Shown here one piece after another: positions 26,595 to 35,346 of a DNA stretch of 64,000 nucleotides. Below the pieces are notes generated by a model, which was given only the letters and a program-made list of their open reading frames with translations, had not been told where the DNA came from and did no database searches. The stretch covers positions 1 to 64,000 of the forward strand of contig CANJKV010000003.1 in the NCBI GenBank assembly GCA_947474855.1. The letters are read 5' to 3'. This DNA is from Aurantimonadaceae bacterium. GTDB lineage: Bacteria; Pseudomonadota; Alphaproteobacteria; Rhizobiales; Rhizobiaceae. A program made the translations under genes and the position numbers. Each line of letters starts with the position of its first letter. Position 1 is the first letter of the stretch.

Positions 26595-26923
26595 GCGAGA
26601 ACAGGGTCCGGCATGACCGCCGTTCCGATCTCAACCGTGCCCGTCGGCTTCGACCGGCCTCTTCAGGGCGCCGCGTGCATCGCCGAACCCCCTCATCCAC
26701 TCGCCCCGCAACTCGCGTTGGTCATGCAGGTAAGGACAATCGCGTGCCGAACTGTCGAGGTCGGAGCCGAGGAAACTTCCCTTCGCATATGCCACGGCTG
26801 GTGTATCTGGGGACTTTGGGGATTTCATGGGGCTCCACAACCATTGCCCGGCGTCAGGGACGGCTTGTCGTGAGTTGGGGACCGGCATCCCGGAGGCGCC
26901 CAGATCCCGGATGCGCCGCATGC

Positions 26924-27277
26924 TCACCGCCTGCCGCCAAGCACCCGCAGGAGCGCTTCCAAATGCTGGCGGATCTCGGGATCCGCGATGTGTGCAAACG
27001 CGTCGTCGCGAGCCTTCGCATCGTCGCCGGGGCGTGGCGTGCCTGCGTTTGCCCGGACTGGAAGGTCCCTGAAGAACTCCGCCACGTCGACGTCCAGAAG
27101 CTGGGCCACCCGGTAGAGGCTCGATGCACTGATCCGGTTTTCTCCTGATTCGTACTTGCGGACCTGCTGGTAGGTGGTGCCGACTCCCCTGCCCACCGCT
27201 GACAGAGACAGCCCCTTCTTCTTGCGCATTTCGGACAGTCGCGCCCCTATCGAGACATCCAAAGGGTTTATTGCCAT
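26924..27277 (-). CDS. XRE-family transcriptional regulator
   Basis: A 117-residue protein. Residues 7-65 form a Cro/CI-type helix-turn-helix (IGARLSEMRKKKGLSLSAVG, TYQQVRKYESGENRISASSL) followed by LYRVAQLLDVDVAEFFRDLP, the usual end of this domain. The C-terminal 45 residues form a short helical tail. ATG 27277 is preceded by GGAGG at the right distance. The IS element begins 66 bases upstream of its start, so the native promoter may have been replaced. Similar proteins are common in alphaproteobacteria with many paralogues; no target can be named. Confidence 0.82.
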   Translation of the reverse strand: MAINPLDVSIGARLSEMRKKKGLSLSAVGRGVGTTYQQVRKYESGENRISASSLYRVAQLLDVDVAEFFRDLPVRANAGTPRPGDDAKARDDAFAHIADPEIRQHLEALLRVLGGRR

Positions 27278-27343
27278 GGCATGCCTCCGGGTGTTGATGC
27301 GCGTCAAGCATCGGCTGTGGCGACGACGAGGGAGCCCATACTT

Positions 27344-27801
27344 CTAGGCGGTGTGGACGGATTTGACCAAGATGAAGCCGGCGGCGAGAGAGACGATGGA
27401 GGCGAAGTTCCGCTTTGTTTTCTCGCAGCGCAGGGCGACGCGCTTGAAGCGCTTGAGCTTGCCGACGGTCTGCTCGATGCGAGCGCGACCCCTGTAAAGC
27501 GCCTTGGCGAAGAAACCCGGTTTCGCTTTCTCGTTGGCCTTGTGCGGGATGACAGGGATGATGCCGCGCTTGCGAGCCGCCGCCCGGTTGGCCTTGCTGG
27601 CATAGCCCTTGTCGCCGATAGCAGCCCGAGGATCGGTGTCGGGGCCAAGGCCAAGAAGGATCGGGAAGTGCGGTGCGTCGCCTTTCTCCCCGCCGGTCAG
27701 GTCGAAAGCGATGGGATGCCCGTCGAAGTCGGTCTTCAGATGGATCTTGGTGGAGAAGCCGCCGCGCGATCGGCCGAGCGCGTGCCTCGTCTGCCCCCCT
27801 T
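27344..27801 (-). CDS. IS5/IS427 transposase, second frame (OrfB)
   Basis: This frame has no start codon of its own at the junction. It reads GGQTRHALGRSRGGFSTKIH from the G run and continues through GGEKGDAPHFPILLGL, IGDKGYASKANRAA (second catalytic Asp) and RARIEQTVGKLKRFKR (catalytic Glu) to SVHTA and a TAG inside the terminal repeat. It supplies two of the three DDE residues and is needed for transposition. It is joined to OrfA by frameshifting at AAAGGGGGG, as in other IS427-type elements. Confidence 0.8.
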
Positions 27802-28125
27802 TGCGCCTGCCGCCGAGACGTGGGCTCGAACAACGGTCGAGTCGAACATCTGCACCAGATGCGCCGAGGATGAGAGTGAGGCGAGATGATCGAAGAAGAT
27901 CTCAAACACGCCCGCCTTGCTCAATCGATCGAAGCGCTTCCAGACGCTGTTCCACTTGCCAAAGCGCTCCGGCAGCGCTCGCCAGGTGATGTTGTGGGTG
28001 GAGAAGTAGTGCAGCGCTTCGAGGAACAGCCGGTCGTTGCGACCCTTGTCGCCCCGGCGCGGCAACGAGGCACGAAGCACCTCCAGCGCAACCGCCATGT
28101 CCCGCTCGGTCATCGTCGTAGACAT
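27736..28125 (-). CDS. IS5/IS427 transposase, first frame (OrfA)
   Basis: A 129-residue product containing the DUF4096-like N-terminal part (DRLFLEALHYFSTHNITWRA, FGKWNSVWKRFDRLSKAGVF) and the first catalytic aspartate in MFDSTVVRAH. ATG 28125 follows GGAGGT. In the AAAGGGGGG run at 27794-27802 the ribosome is expected to slip to the frame of OrfB; without slipping, translation continues to a non-homologous tail ending at 27736. Confidence 0.85.
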   Translation of the reverse strand: MSTTMTERDMAVALEVLRASLPRRGDKGRNDRLFLEALHYFSTHNITWRALPERFGKWNSVWKRFDRLSKAGVFEIFFDHLASLSSSAHLVQMFDSTVVRAHVSAAGAKGGRRGTRSADRAAASPPRSI

Positions 28126-28509
28126 CGCCGACCTCCAATCAGTCGGCCACCTATGAATCAGATCGGATGCCGAACCGGAATCCCTGCGCGATCAACAGGA
28201 CGTAATCCGTCCACACCGCCTAGGTAGAAGCCATTTGGCGCGCAATCGCTCATAATGACGTAAGGTTAACCCGAAGAAGGCGCGATCGTCGCTCGACCTG
28301 TCGGGGTTCTTGGGAGCGCTCGAAAGATGGCCGGCGACTTGCCATCCCCCTCGTCACCCGCGGCCTCGCGCGGGACATCCAGGCGACGATGAAGACGACG
28401 AGAAGCTGTTGAGCCTAGCGGAGCCGTTGACTTGGAAGCCGATCCCGTTACGCCGCCTCGCGCCGATGTCGTTCGCCTGCTGCCGAGCCACGTCTCCTCC
28501 GAGAACCCA

Positions 28510-28815
28510 ATGCATCTTGTCCAAATCCTTCTTCCAACCGCCGACAACGATGGTCTGCCGTTCCTGACGGAACGGTTCGAGACGCTTCGAAGCGAGCTGA
28601 CGGATCGTTTCGGCGGCGTGACCGTATTCGCTCAAGGCCCCGCGGAAGGCTTCTGGAAAGGTGACGACGGCACTGACCGCGACCAGATCGTCATATTCGA
28701 GGTGATGGCGGAGGAAGTCGACGGAGGGTGGTGGTCCGCCCTTCGCGAGCGCCTCGAGCGCGAGTTCCGGCAGGACGAAATCGTCATCCGGGTCCAGGTG
28801 ATCCTACGCCTCTAG
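28510..28815 (+). CDS. conserved hypothetical protein
   Basis: A 101-residue protein beginning MHLVQILLPTADNDGLPF and ending RQDEIVIRVQVILRL. Alternating beta strands and helices suggest a ferredoxin-like fold. I recall near-identical layouts in many alphaproteobacterial genomes without an assigned function. ATG 28510 fits that layout; the open frame extends upstream to 28432 but the extra residues look unlike protein. No operon partner is present. Confidence 0.7.
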   Translation: MHLVQILLPTADNDGLPFLTERFETLRSELTDRFGGVTVFAQGPAEGFWKGDDGTDRDQIVIFEVMAEEVDGGWWSALRERLEREFRQDEIVIRVQVILRL

Positions 28816-29383
28816 CCACTCCACCGAACCTGCGGGCCGCGGCCGACATCGTGCGTGGTCCCTCGCCGCAACCGAGTCGGGAGGTGGTGCGGCGAACCGT
28901 ATGGCAAAATGGCTTCCGCAAGCAACGTGCGACGCAGATCGATGGTCTGTGGGCTGAACTGCTGGAGACCGTCGCAAGCCTGGCAATCCGCCCTCCGGCA
29001 GGCGGCAGCCATGTTGACGCAACGTTGGGGAAACAAGCACCCACCGATGCAGCAACCGCCTGAAATCTTGGTGACACCGGGATCGGTTAGAGAAGGCACT
29101 CGTGGAAGAGGCCCGGCTCCGGGCAGCGCCCGGTATTCCAAAGCTTGAGATGCGCCCATCCGAGTCGCCGATCCCATGAATAAGATGAACGCAGCCCATG
29201 GAAGTTGACAACGTCGTCTTCTCGGCCACCGAGCCTCGGCCGTTTGAAGGGAGCCGGACCTTCCCGGCGACTTGACGTTCAGTTGCAAGATCGTCGCACG
29301 ATCGCATCGGCGCGTCGATGAACCATGCTGGCGACTTCTTGCCAACAACATCGTCGGCACGCCTGTCTGAAAGGAGCTCACCG
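28816..29383. other. gene-poor stretch
   Basis: These 568 bases hold no convincing gene or repeat. The AAGGAG binding site of the DUF1127 gene is at its right end. Confidence 0.4.
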
Positions 29384-29539
29384 ATGTTCCCGGTGTCGAT
29401 CAACGCATTCAAGAAGCGGCAGCGCGCCCGCGCTGGCCAACTCGCCCTAAGCGAACTCAGCGACTACCTGCTTCGCGACATCGGCCTGACGCGAAACGAC
29501 GTCCGGCACCGCCTCGCCAGCAGGCAGACGATCGAGTGA
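29384..29539 (+). CDS. DUF1127 small protein
   Basis: A 51-residue basic protein with the DUF1127 pattern: an N-terminal basic helix (AFKKRQRARAGQLA) followed by LSELSDYLLRDIGLTRNDV. Short DUF1127 proteins in alphaproteobacteria are tied to RNA turnover and to phosphate or carbon metabolism control. ATG 29384 is chosen from the AAGGAG at 29371-29376; an upstream ATG at 29318 has no such site. It overlaps nothing and is followed by the methyltransferase gene. Confidence 0.85.
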   Translation: MFPVSINAFKKRQRARAGQLALSELSDYLLRDIGLTRNDVRHRLASRQTIE

Positions 29540-29610
29540 CTTCGCGGTGCCAGCTCTCACCTCGGATCGCTCCGCCTGCTCCCCTAAACGCAGCTACGCG
29601 AGGTCACGAC

Positions 29611-30558
29611 ATGAGCACGCAAATCAGTGAACTGCATCTTCCTGTCTCTGGATCGCTCCTGACCGACGGCGGTCTGGAAACCACGCTGGTGTTTCATCGC
29701 GGCATCGAGCTGCCACACTTCGCGGCCTTCGTGCTCCTCGCCTCACCAGAGGGCCGCCGGGAGCTCGAGGGCTACTATGAACCCTACCTTGCTCTGGCCC
29801 GCCGCCACCGCGTCGGCTTCGTTCTGGACACGCCGACTTGGCGGGCCAACACCGATTGGGGTGAGAAACTCGGTTACAGCCCTGCCGCGCTCAGAACAGT
29901 GAATCAGGACGCCGTCACCTTCGTCAAAGACCTGAGCTCGCGCTGGCAGACGCCGCTCAGCCCCTGCGCAATCAACGGGGTGATCGGACCCCGAGGCGAC
30001 GGTTACAAGGCCGGCGATGTGGACGCAGACGCAGCCGAAGACTACCACGCGCCTCAGGTCGAGGCCTTCGCGGCCTCTGCGGTCGATCTGATCTCAGCCA
30101 TCACCATGAACACGGTCGGTGAAGCCATCGGAATTGCCCGCGCTGCCAAAGCACAAGCGGTACCCTGCGTTGTGTCCTTCACAGTCGAGACAGATGGACG
30201 GCTCGTCGGAGGCGAGAGCCTGCGCGAGGCAGTCGAGCACGTCGACGAGGCAACCGACGGCTCTCCCGCTTACTACATGGTGAACTGTGCGCATCCGAGC
30301 CACTTCGACGGCTCACTGGCGGAGGGTGCAGGGTGGACCAAACGGCTCGGAGGCATACGCGCCAATGCTTCGACGAAGAGCCATGCCGAACTTGACGAGG
30401 CCGAAACGCTCGACATCGGCGATCCCCTGGATCTGGGCCGCCGCTACGCGAGGCTGCGCGGCCGCTTTCCCAATCTTCGGGTTCTCGGCGGCTGCTGCGG
30501 GACGGACCATCGCCACTTGGCTGCGATCTGCGAAGCCTGTCTGCCGGTTCCCGAATGA
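29611..30558 (+). CDS. homocysteine S-methyltransferase family protein
   Basis: A 315-residue TIM-barrel enzyme of the BHMT/MmuM group. LTDGGLETTLVFHRGIELPH is the usual start, NCAHPSHF supplies the first Zn-binding Cys, and LGGCCGTDHRHL near the end supplies the other two. It transfers a methyl group from S-methylmethionine or a similar donor to homocysteine. The length and all three ligands are intact. ATG 29611 follows GAGGTC. It is close behind DUF1127 but probably has its own promoter. The donor cannot be decided from the sequence. Confidence 0.9.
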   Translation: MSTQISELHLPVSGSLLTDGGLETTLVFHRGIELPHFAAFVLLASPEGRRELEGYYEPYLALARRHRVGFVLDTPTWRANTDWGEKLGYSPAALRTVNQDAVTFVKDLSSRWQTPLSPCAINGVIGPRGDGYKAGDVDADAAEDYHAPQVEAFAASAVDLISAITMNTVGEAIGIARAAKAQAVPCVVSFTVETDGRLVGGESLREAVEHVDEATDGSPAYYMVNCAHPSHFDGSLAEGAGWTKRLGGIRANASTKSHAELDEAETLDIGDPLDLGRRYARLRGRFPNLRVLGGCCGTDHRHLAAICEACLPVPE

Positions 30559-30979
30559 GGGAGGCGGATCGCTCCCAAACATAATCCGGTTCAAATCCGG
30601 CGAGGGCCGGGCTTACAAGCCACGTTCGAGGTGAGCGGCAGTGTGGGCGAAGTTTGCCTTGGACAGCCACGGCATGCCGGGCGGCGTCGGCGGATGCCGG
30701 GCGAGGACGTGAATGAGTGTGCCGAATGGCACGCTGAGGGCGCCGACTGTCGATCACTGTCCGCGCCCTCTGGCTTATTCCTCCGCCTCGGTACATGTGG
30801 TCGACGAACGCTCCACTCTTTCGGGAGTGGATGACGAACACGAGCCCTCGCTTCCAAAGGGAGGGGCCGCGCGGCATCCCCTCCAGCCTTGTCAGGATCC
30901 CAGGGAAGCAGCAACCGTACGGAGCTGCCGTACGATGTCGAGCGCGACACTGGGCGCCACGACGCGTCGGCAGGTTCCC
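30559..30979. other. eroded intergenic stretch
   Basis: A 421-base region. Bases near 30584-30600 resemble a tRNA T-arm (GGTTCAAATCC), but no acceptor or anticodon arm fits around it. Open frames on the minus strand are low-complexity and not supported. Confidence 0.35.
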
Positions 30980-31339
30980 TGCGTGAAGGCGACCCCCGGG
31001 ACCCGCGCGGGAGATCGCGATCTTGAAGAGCGTCACCGCCGAAACAGGCTCCGCCCTCTCCGACGCACCCGCGGCCACCTCGATGGCGTCGGCAAGCCGG
31101 CGGGATTCCGCTGCGTTCAGGAAGCCGCCCCGGATCGTTCCCTCTCTCTTCGCGGCGATGCTGAACAAGACGTGGCCACCGTCGACCGCCAGGGACACGC
31201 CATCGGCGCGGTCATCGATGGTGCCGTTCCCGACGTAGCCGAGGATCAACTCACCGATCAGGTCGGCCGGCGACCTGCCGAGTCGTTCGGCAATTTGGGG
31301 GAGCATGGCTTCGCGTTCCGGCGGAAGTGCGATGGCCAC
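30980..31339 (-). CDS. hypothetical protein, 3' end unclear
   Basis: The frame starting at 31339 reads like coding sequence for about 115 codons: IALPPEREAMLPQIAERLGR, SPADLIGELILGYV, GGHVLFSIAAKREGTIR and AESRRLADAIEVAAGASERA. The first 35 residues resemble a ribbon-helix-helix or small helical domain. After that the frame stays open to 30179, but the composition becomes Arg/Pro-rich and it collides with the methyltransferase gene on the other strand. A frameshift or lost stop near 30980 is likely; the given end is approximate. Confidence 0.35.
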
Positions 31340-31355
31340 TTGGCTTCAAGCCATC

Positions 31356-31445
31356 CTAGAGCAACGCGTGACCGACAAAGGCGAACGCCAGCCCCATGAC
31401 GGCGCTCGTGACCAGGACGATGAAGAGAGGGGAATCGTCAATCAT
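31356..31445 (-). CDS. small membrane peptide
   Basis: A 29-residue frame, MIDDSPLFIVLVTSAVMGLA followed by FAFVGHALL, made of one hydrophobic helix. A GGTGGTG sequence precedes the ATG. It ends 17 bases before the hypothetical gene that starts at 31339, so the two could be co-transcribed. The helix could be a chance product, but the charged N-terminus followed by a continuous helix is typical of real small membrane proteins. Confidence 0.4.
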   Translation of the reverse strand: MIDDSPLFIVLVTSAVMGLAFAFVGHALL

Positions 31446-32274
31446 GACACCACCATGGCACGATTGCTGGAGCCGTGCCACAAACATGAATATGTCAGTC
31501 ATATTCTGGCGGGTGACACAGCGCCCTTGGAGTTCGATGGCAAGGTGCCCCAGCATTCCCAAAACCATCGTCAGGGAGGAGCGAGCGCGACTTACTGGAT
31601 GGGTGCAGGCAGGATACGAGCTTGGCGACCGCAAGCCAGCACCGCTCTGATGTCGGCTCACTTCCACCATGGCGGGCGCCACCTGCGCGGACGATGTTCC
31701 GATGGCCCGTCGCGGATCGTTGACTCCGGCATCCTCCCTGCCCTAGCTTGGCGTCATGGTTGAAGCTCGATCCCAGCTCCGCATCCCGATGCGCAAGGCG
31801 CGCATCTCGGGTGGGCGTGCGTCGACCGCCTCCCGCATATCCGCTCGCTGATTTCGACATCCCATTCCGGATGCCGGACGAGAGGTCGCCTCCGTCCGCA
31901 GGAGCGTGCCCGATGTGCCATTCACGTCTCTATTGTCGGCCCAAGGGCCCGCCACCCTCAGAGGCCTGCGTCCGGCGCACTGAGACAAGCGGTGCGGCTG
32001 TTCGCTCAAGCGCCCCCGATTCCCGCATGGACGCCGCCGACCATCGCCGACGCGCACACGAGGGTACGCCCGGCTTGTTCGGGAGGCCGAAGGTCGCGAA
32101 GATCGGGAACGGTCCCGAAGCATGCCATCCACTCCCCTCACCGACGGGGCACGCGTGCCGGGCACATCGTCGCCCACCACACTGGCGTTCCCGTCACATA
32201 GGCCTCTCCCGCTGACCCGATCCGCCGATCGTCAGTCCCGTGCCGCTTGAGCGGCCAGAGCGAGAGCCTCACCC
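31446..32274. other. gene-poor stretch
   Basis: These 829 bases hold no domain-bearing frame, repeat or RNA gene that I can support. Confidence 0.4.
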
Positions 32275-32610
32275 ATGCCGGTACTCCTCACCGCCGCGGT
32301 GCGGTCGGACGAGCTCGACATCGAGATCGAGCGCGCCGCCGAACTCCTGCGTGACCTGAAACACCTGCGCGAGCATGTCCGCCCGTCGATGGAGACGCTC
32401 CACCAAGCGCCCGTTCTCCACGGCTGGTCACCCGCCTTCCGTCCCGTCGCCTGCCTCCATGGCCGACCGTCCGGGCATCCGCGGCTCTCCGGCCGCCAGG
32501 ACGCGCTTACCTCCCCGCTGTACGTCCTGTCGCTCGAGCTCGGCTTCGCACGAACGGAGAGCCGCTTCTGGCGCCTCGGCACGCCGGCGGTGGAGGCGAG
32601 CGATGCTTGA
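32275..32610 (+). CDS. DUF6634-like small protein coupled to the AAA protease gene
   Basis: A 111-residue protein. The helical start (ELDIEIERAAELLRDLKHLR) and the Trp/His-rich core (LHQAPVLHGWSPAFRPVACL, GHPRLSGRQ, SPLYVLSLELGFARTESRFW) match my memory of the DUF6634 layout. Its stop overlaps the start of the next gene by eight bases (ATGCTTGA), a sign of translational coupling. The pairing with an FtsH-like ATPase suggests an adaptor or substrate role, which is inference. Confidence 0.65.
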   Translation: MPVLLTAAVRSDELDIEIERAAELLRDLKHLREHVRPSMETLHQAPVLHGWSPAFRPVACLHGRPSGHPRLSGRQDALTSPLYVLSLELGFARTESRFWRLGTPAVEASDA

Positions 32611-34561
32611 CGATCTCTCCCTCCCGTCACACAGCCCCTCCCCGTCAACCGCGAGGCTGCTCACACCCGCTGCCCGCCTCGCCAACGAGATCCTGCGCCT
32701 CACGCTTGTCGACGGCGGCATGGAGCGCGTGCTCCGGGGCGCGGCCGGCATTGTCGTGATCCACGGGGTGAGGCCTGAGGACGGCTCGATCCTGCACGAC
32801 GCCGCTGAGTACCTGGTCTCGGACGACCCGGCCGGCCCTCCGAACATCCACGCTCTCGCGCGCGACTGGACCGAGCCCAAGCGGCTGCGCGAGGACCATC
32901 TCGATCGCCTGATCCTCGAGATCTCCCGCACCTCCAGGCCAGTCATCGTCCTGTGTTCCCGACGCTCCGTCATCCCTCCGGTGCTCGCCATCCTCGCGGA
33001 CGCCGTCCTGCCCCTTGCGGATCGCGTGACGCTCGTCGCCGATGTTGCGGAGGAGGTCGGCGGCTTCCGGCCGGACGGCAAGCTCCTCAAGAACCTGACG
33101 TCCCTTCCGCTCGAGGTCACCAACCTGATCCTGCGGCCGGGCGTGGACCGCCAGCGGATGGAGCTGCTGGCGAGAGGGCTGCGCCGACACGGTTTCGACA
33201 CCCACCCGTCGCGCCAGCGGCGCTCGCACGAGGGCGAATCGGGGAAGAAGGTGGCGCCTGCGGCCGCTCCCCCGCCACCGTCAGTCCGGCCGGAGCGGCT
33301 GGAGGACCTGCCCGGCATGGGCGAGGCGCAGCGCTGGGGCCTCGCCCTCGCGCGCGACATCGAGGCGTTCCGAGCCGCGGAACTCCCTTGGCAGGACATC
33401 GAGAGCGGCGCCCTCCTTCATGGCCCCCCCGGAACGGGCAAGACGATGTTCGCGGCCGCTTTCGCAGGATCCTGCGGGCTTCCGCTCCACGCCCACTCCG
33501 TCGCGGCCTGGCAGGCGCGCGGGCATCTCGGCGACATGCTGAAGGCGATGCGGGCGGCCTTCGACGAGGCCCGGAAAGCCGCACCGTGCGTCCTCTTCGT
33601 GGACGAGCTCGACTCGGTCGGCAGCCGCGACGAGCCGCTCGGCGAGCACGCCTCCTACCAGAGGCAGGTGGTCAACTGCCTCCTGGAGTGCCTTGACGGT
33701 TCCGTGGGGCGCGAGGGCATCGTGGTTGTCGGCGCCACGAACAACCCGTCGGCGATCGACCCGGCGATCAGAAGGCCGGGACGCCTGGGGCGGCAGATCG
33801 AGATCGGCCTTCCCGACCTGCGGGGACGCGTCGGCATCCTCCGGCACCACCTGCGCGGCGACTTGGCCGACATGGACCTTGAATGCATCGCCGAGGAGAT
33901 CGGCGAGGCATCCGGGGCGACGCTCGCCCAGGTCGTGCGCGAGGCGCGGAGCCTGGCCCGTCGTGAGCGCAGGTCGTTGCGGGCGGACGACCTCCGGACC
34001 GCGAGCCCTCCGGGGATCACTCTGTCGGATGCGGCCTTCAGGCGTCTGTGCGTGCACGAGGCCGGCCATGTCGTCGTGGGTCTCGAGCTCGCCGAGAGCT
34101 CCGGTCTCGTCCCGGTCAGCGCAACCGTGCGCCGGACCGTCAGGAACGGCAGGGAACCACGCACCGACTTCCGATGCGTCGAGGGGCACGACCGCACGAG
34201 GCGGAGTTTGGATGCCAACATCGTCGTCCTGCTCGCCGGCCTCGCGGCCGAGGAGGTCCTGCTCGGCTCGCGCGGAAGCGGCTCGGGCGGGACGGCGGAC
34301 GCCGACCTGGTGCGGGCGACGCAGCTCGCGGCCTCGGCGGAGCGTTCACTCGGCCTTGGCTCGGAGTTGGTCTCGGTGTCCTGGACCGATACGACCGGCC
34401 CCGCCGAACTGATCATGGGCGACCCCTGCCTACGCCTTCGGGTCGAAGCTATGCTGGCTGGGTGCCTCAGGGACGCGAGGCTGATCGTCGAACGGCGGCG
34501 GGATGAGGTGGAGGCGCTCGCCCGGCGTCTGGCGGAGAGCCAGTCCATCGATCTGGCATGA
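32603..34561 (+). CDS. FtsH-like AAA+ zinc metalloprotease without membrane anchor
   Basis: A 652-residue protein. Residues 1-240 are a family-specific N-terminal region without transmembrane helices. The AAA+ module has Walker A GPPGTGKT (274-281), Walker B LFVDELDS (about 330) and an Arg-finger segment RRPGRLGRQIEIGLP. The M41 peptidase domain has HEAGH (485-489) and ADLVRAT, the acidic third Zn ligand region. True FtsH has two N-terminal membrane helices and an AAA domain directly after them; neither is seen, so this is a soluble relative found on accessory DNA. It is coupled to the DUF6634-like gene. Proteolytic function is likely, but substrates are unknown. Confidence 0.85.
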   Translation: MLDDLSLPSHSPSPSTARLLTPAARLANEILRLTLVDGGMERVLRGAAGIVVIHGVRPEDGSILHDAAEYLVSDDPAGPPNIHALARDWTEPKRLREDHLDRLILEISRTSRPVIVLCSRRSVIPPVLAILADAVLPLADRVTLVADVAEEVGGFRPDGKLLKNLTSLPLEVTNLILRPGVDRQRMELLARGLRRHGFDTHPSRQRRSHEGESGKKVAPAAAPPPPSVRPERLEDLPGMGEAQRWGLALARDIEAFRAAELPWQDIESGALLHGPPGTGKTMFAAAFAGSCGLPLHAHSVAAWQARGHLGDMLKAMRAAFDEARKAAPCVLFVDELDSVGSRDEPLGEHASYQRQVVNCLLECLDGSVGREGIVVVGATNNPSAIDPAIRRPGRLGRQIEIGLPDLRGRVGILRHHLRGDLADMDLECIAEEIGEASGATLAQVVREARSLARRERRSLRADDLRTASPPGITLSDAAFRRLCVHEAGHVVVGLELAESSGLVPVSATVRRTVRNGREPRTDFRCVEGHDRTRRSLDANIVVLLAGLAAEEVLLGSRGSGSGGTADADLVRATQLAASAERSLGLGSELVSVSWTDTTGPAELIMGDPCLRLRVEAMLAGCLRDARLIVERRRDEVEALARRLAESQSIDLA

Positions 34562-34578
34562 GGTCCGCCAGCGGACCT
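34561..34578 (+). terminator. short hairpin after the AAA protease gene
   Basis: AGGTCCGC and GCGGACCT (34561-34578) are self-complementary with a two-base centre, starting at the last base of the stop codon. It is followed by TTCC rather than a long U-tract, so it is only a weak terminator candidate. Confidence 0.3.
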
Positions 34579-34769
34579 TCCAAGACGTTGCGGGGTCTCG
34601 TTCGGCTTTCCGGAAGCGGATGTTCGCTTTCGGACGTCGTCCGTTCACCTGTCCTCACACAGGTCACGCACGCGCTGTCGGCGACGATCCGGTGCCGCTT
34701 GCGCCGTGCCGATCAGCAGGTAAAGCTCTGCTCAGCGCCGTGCTGAGGAGTGAGGGTGCAGATCATCGA

Positions 34770-34907
34770 TTACTTCTGTTCAACGATGAAAGCCACGCCT
34801 TTCAAAACGTCGCAGGACAGAAGCCCAACCTTTGCCGAGGCGGCAAGTGAGGGTTGCACGGCAGCAATCAGGATTGTCGCAGCCAGCAGCAGATTTCGGT
34901 TGTTCAT
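34770..34907 (-). pseudogene. truncated DUF992 protein gene
   Basis: 45 codons encode a signal peptide (MNNRNLLLAATILIAAVQPS) and the first strand of a DUF992 protein (KVGLLSCDVLKGVAFIVEQK), then TAA. DUF992 proteins are normally about 150-170 residues. After the TAA the same frame continues with SMICTLTPQHG, which resembles the next conserved DUF992 segment, and then breaks up. The stop thus probably cuts a formerly longer gene. ATGs at 34913 and 34919 could also start it. Confidence 0.6.
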
Positions 34908-35079
34908 GCCCATCCCCATTTTAGAAACTGCTTATCCCCCTCGCTCAGCCACCTACCGTATGTAGTGACGGCCGACGACGATTATGCGTAGTCTCCAACG
35001 CCTTTTGGTGATGCACCGAGGGGGAGGCGATTGACAATTTTTGCCAATCCGTCATCTCTTGGGTCCATGGAGGTCCGAC

Positions 35080-35346
35080 ATGGCAACGATGAACGTGAGC
35101 TTACCCACCCCGATGGTGGAGTTCGTAGAGGACATGGTGGCCAGCGGCGGTTACAGTTCGTCCAGCGAGGTGGTGCGCGAGGCCCTGCGTCTACTCCGCC
35201 ACGAGCGGGCCATCGAACAGGAGAAAGCTGCCATCCTGCGGCGTGAGGTCGGCATCGGCCTCGAGCAGGCCCGCGCGGAGCGCTTTTCCGACCGAACCGT
35301 GTCCGAGATCGCGGAAGGGGTGATGCAAAGGGCGACGCGGCGTTGA
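35080..35346 (+). CDS. parD: ParD-type antitoxin
   Basis: An 88-residue CopG/ParD protein: the ribbon-helix-helix MNVSLPTPMVEFVEDMVASG with SSSSEVVREALRLL, then an acidic-basic helical tail that would wrap the toxin. ATG 35080 is preceded by GGAGG; ATG 35089 is the alternative. Its stop codon overlaps the start of the parE gene by 4 bases (TTGA). The pair forms a type II toxin-antitoxin system expected to autorepress from the region before 35080. Confidence 0.88.
   Translation: MATMNVSLPTPMVEFVEDMVASGGYSSSSEVVREALRLLRHERAIEQEKAAILRREVGIGLEQARAERFSDRTVSEIAEGVMQRATRR

Larger units (their letters stand above)
27344..28223 (-). mobile_element. IS5-family (IS427-type) insertion sequence
   Basis: An 880-bp element with perfect 20-bp terminal inverted repeats, CTAGGCGGTGTGGACGGATT at 27344-27363 and its exact complement at 28204-28223. 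The CTAG at each edge could be part of the target site. The transposase is encoded on the minus strand in two overlapping frames. All parts look intact, so it may be active. Confidence 0.88.

Noticed and set aside
30584-30600. tRNA-like T-arm with GGTTCAAATCC
   Set aside because: The bases fit a T-loop, but the surrounding sequence cannot form an acceptor stem, D-arm and anticodon arm at the right distances.
30179-31339. A 386-codon minus-strand frame
   Set aside because: Only its first 115 codons look coding; the rest is low-complexity and lies across the well-supported homocysteine methyltransferase gene, so I kept only the first part.
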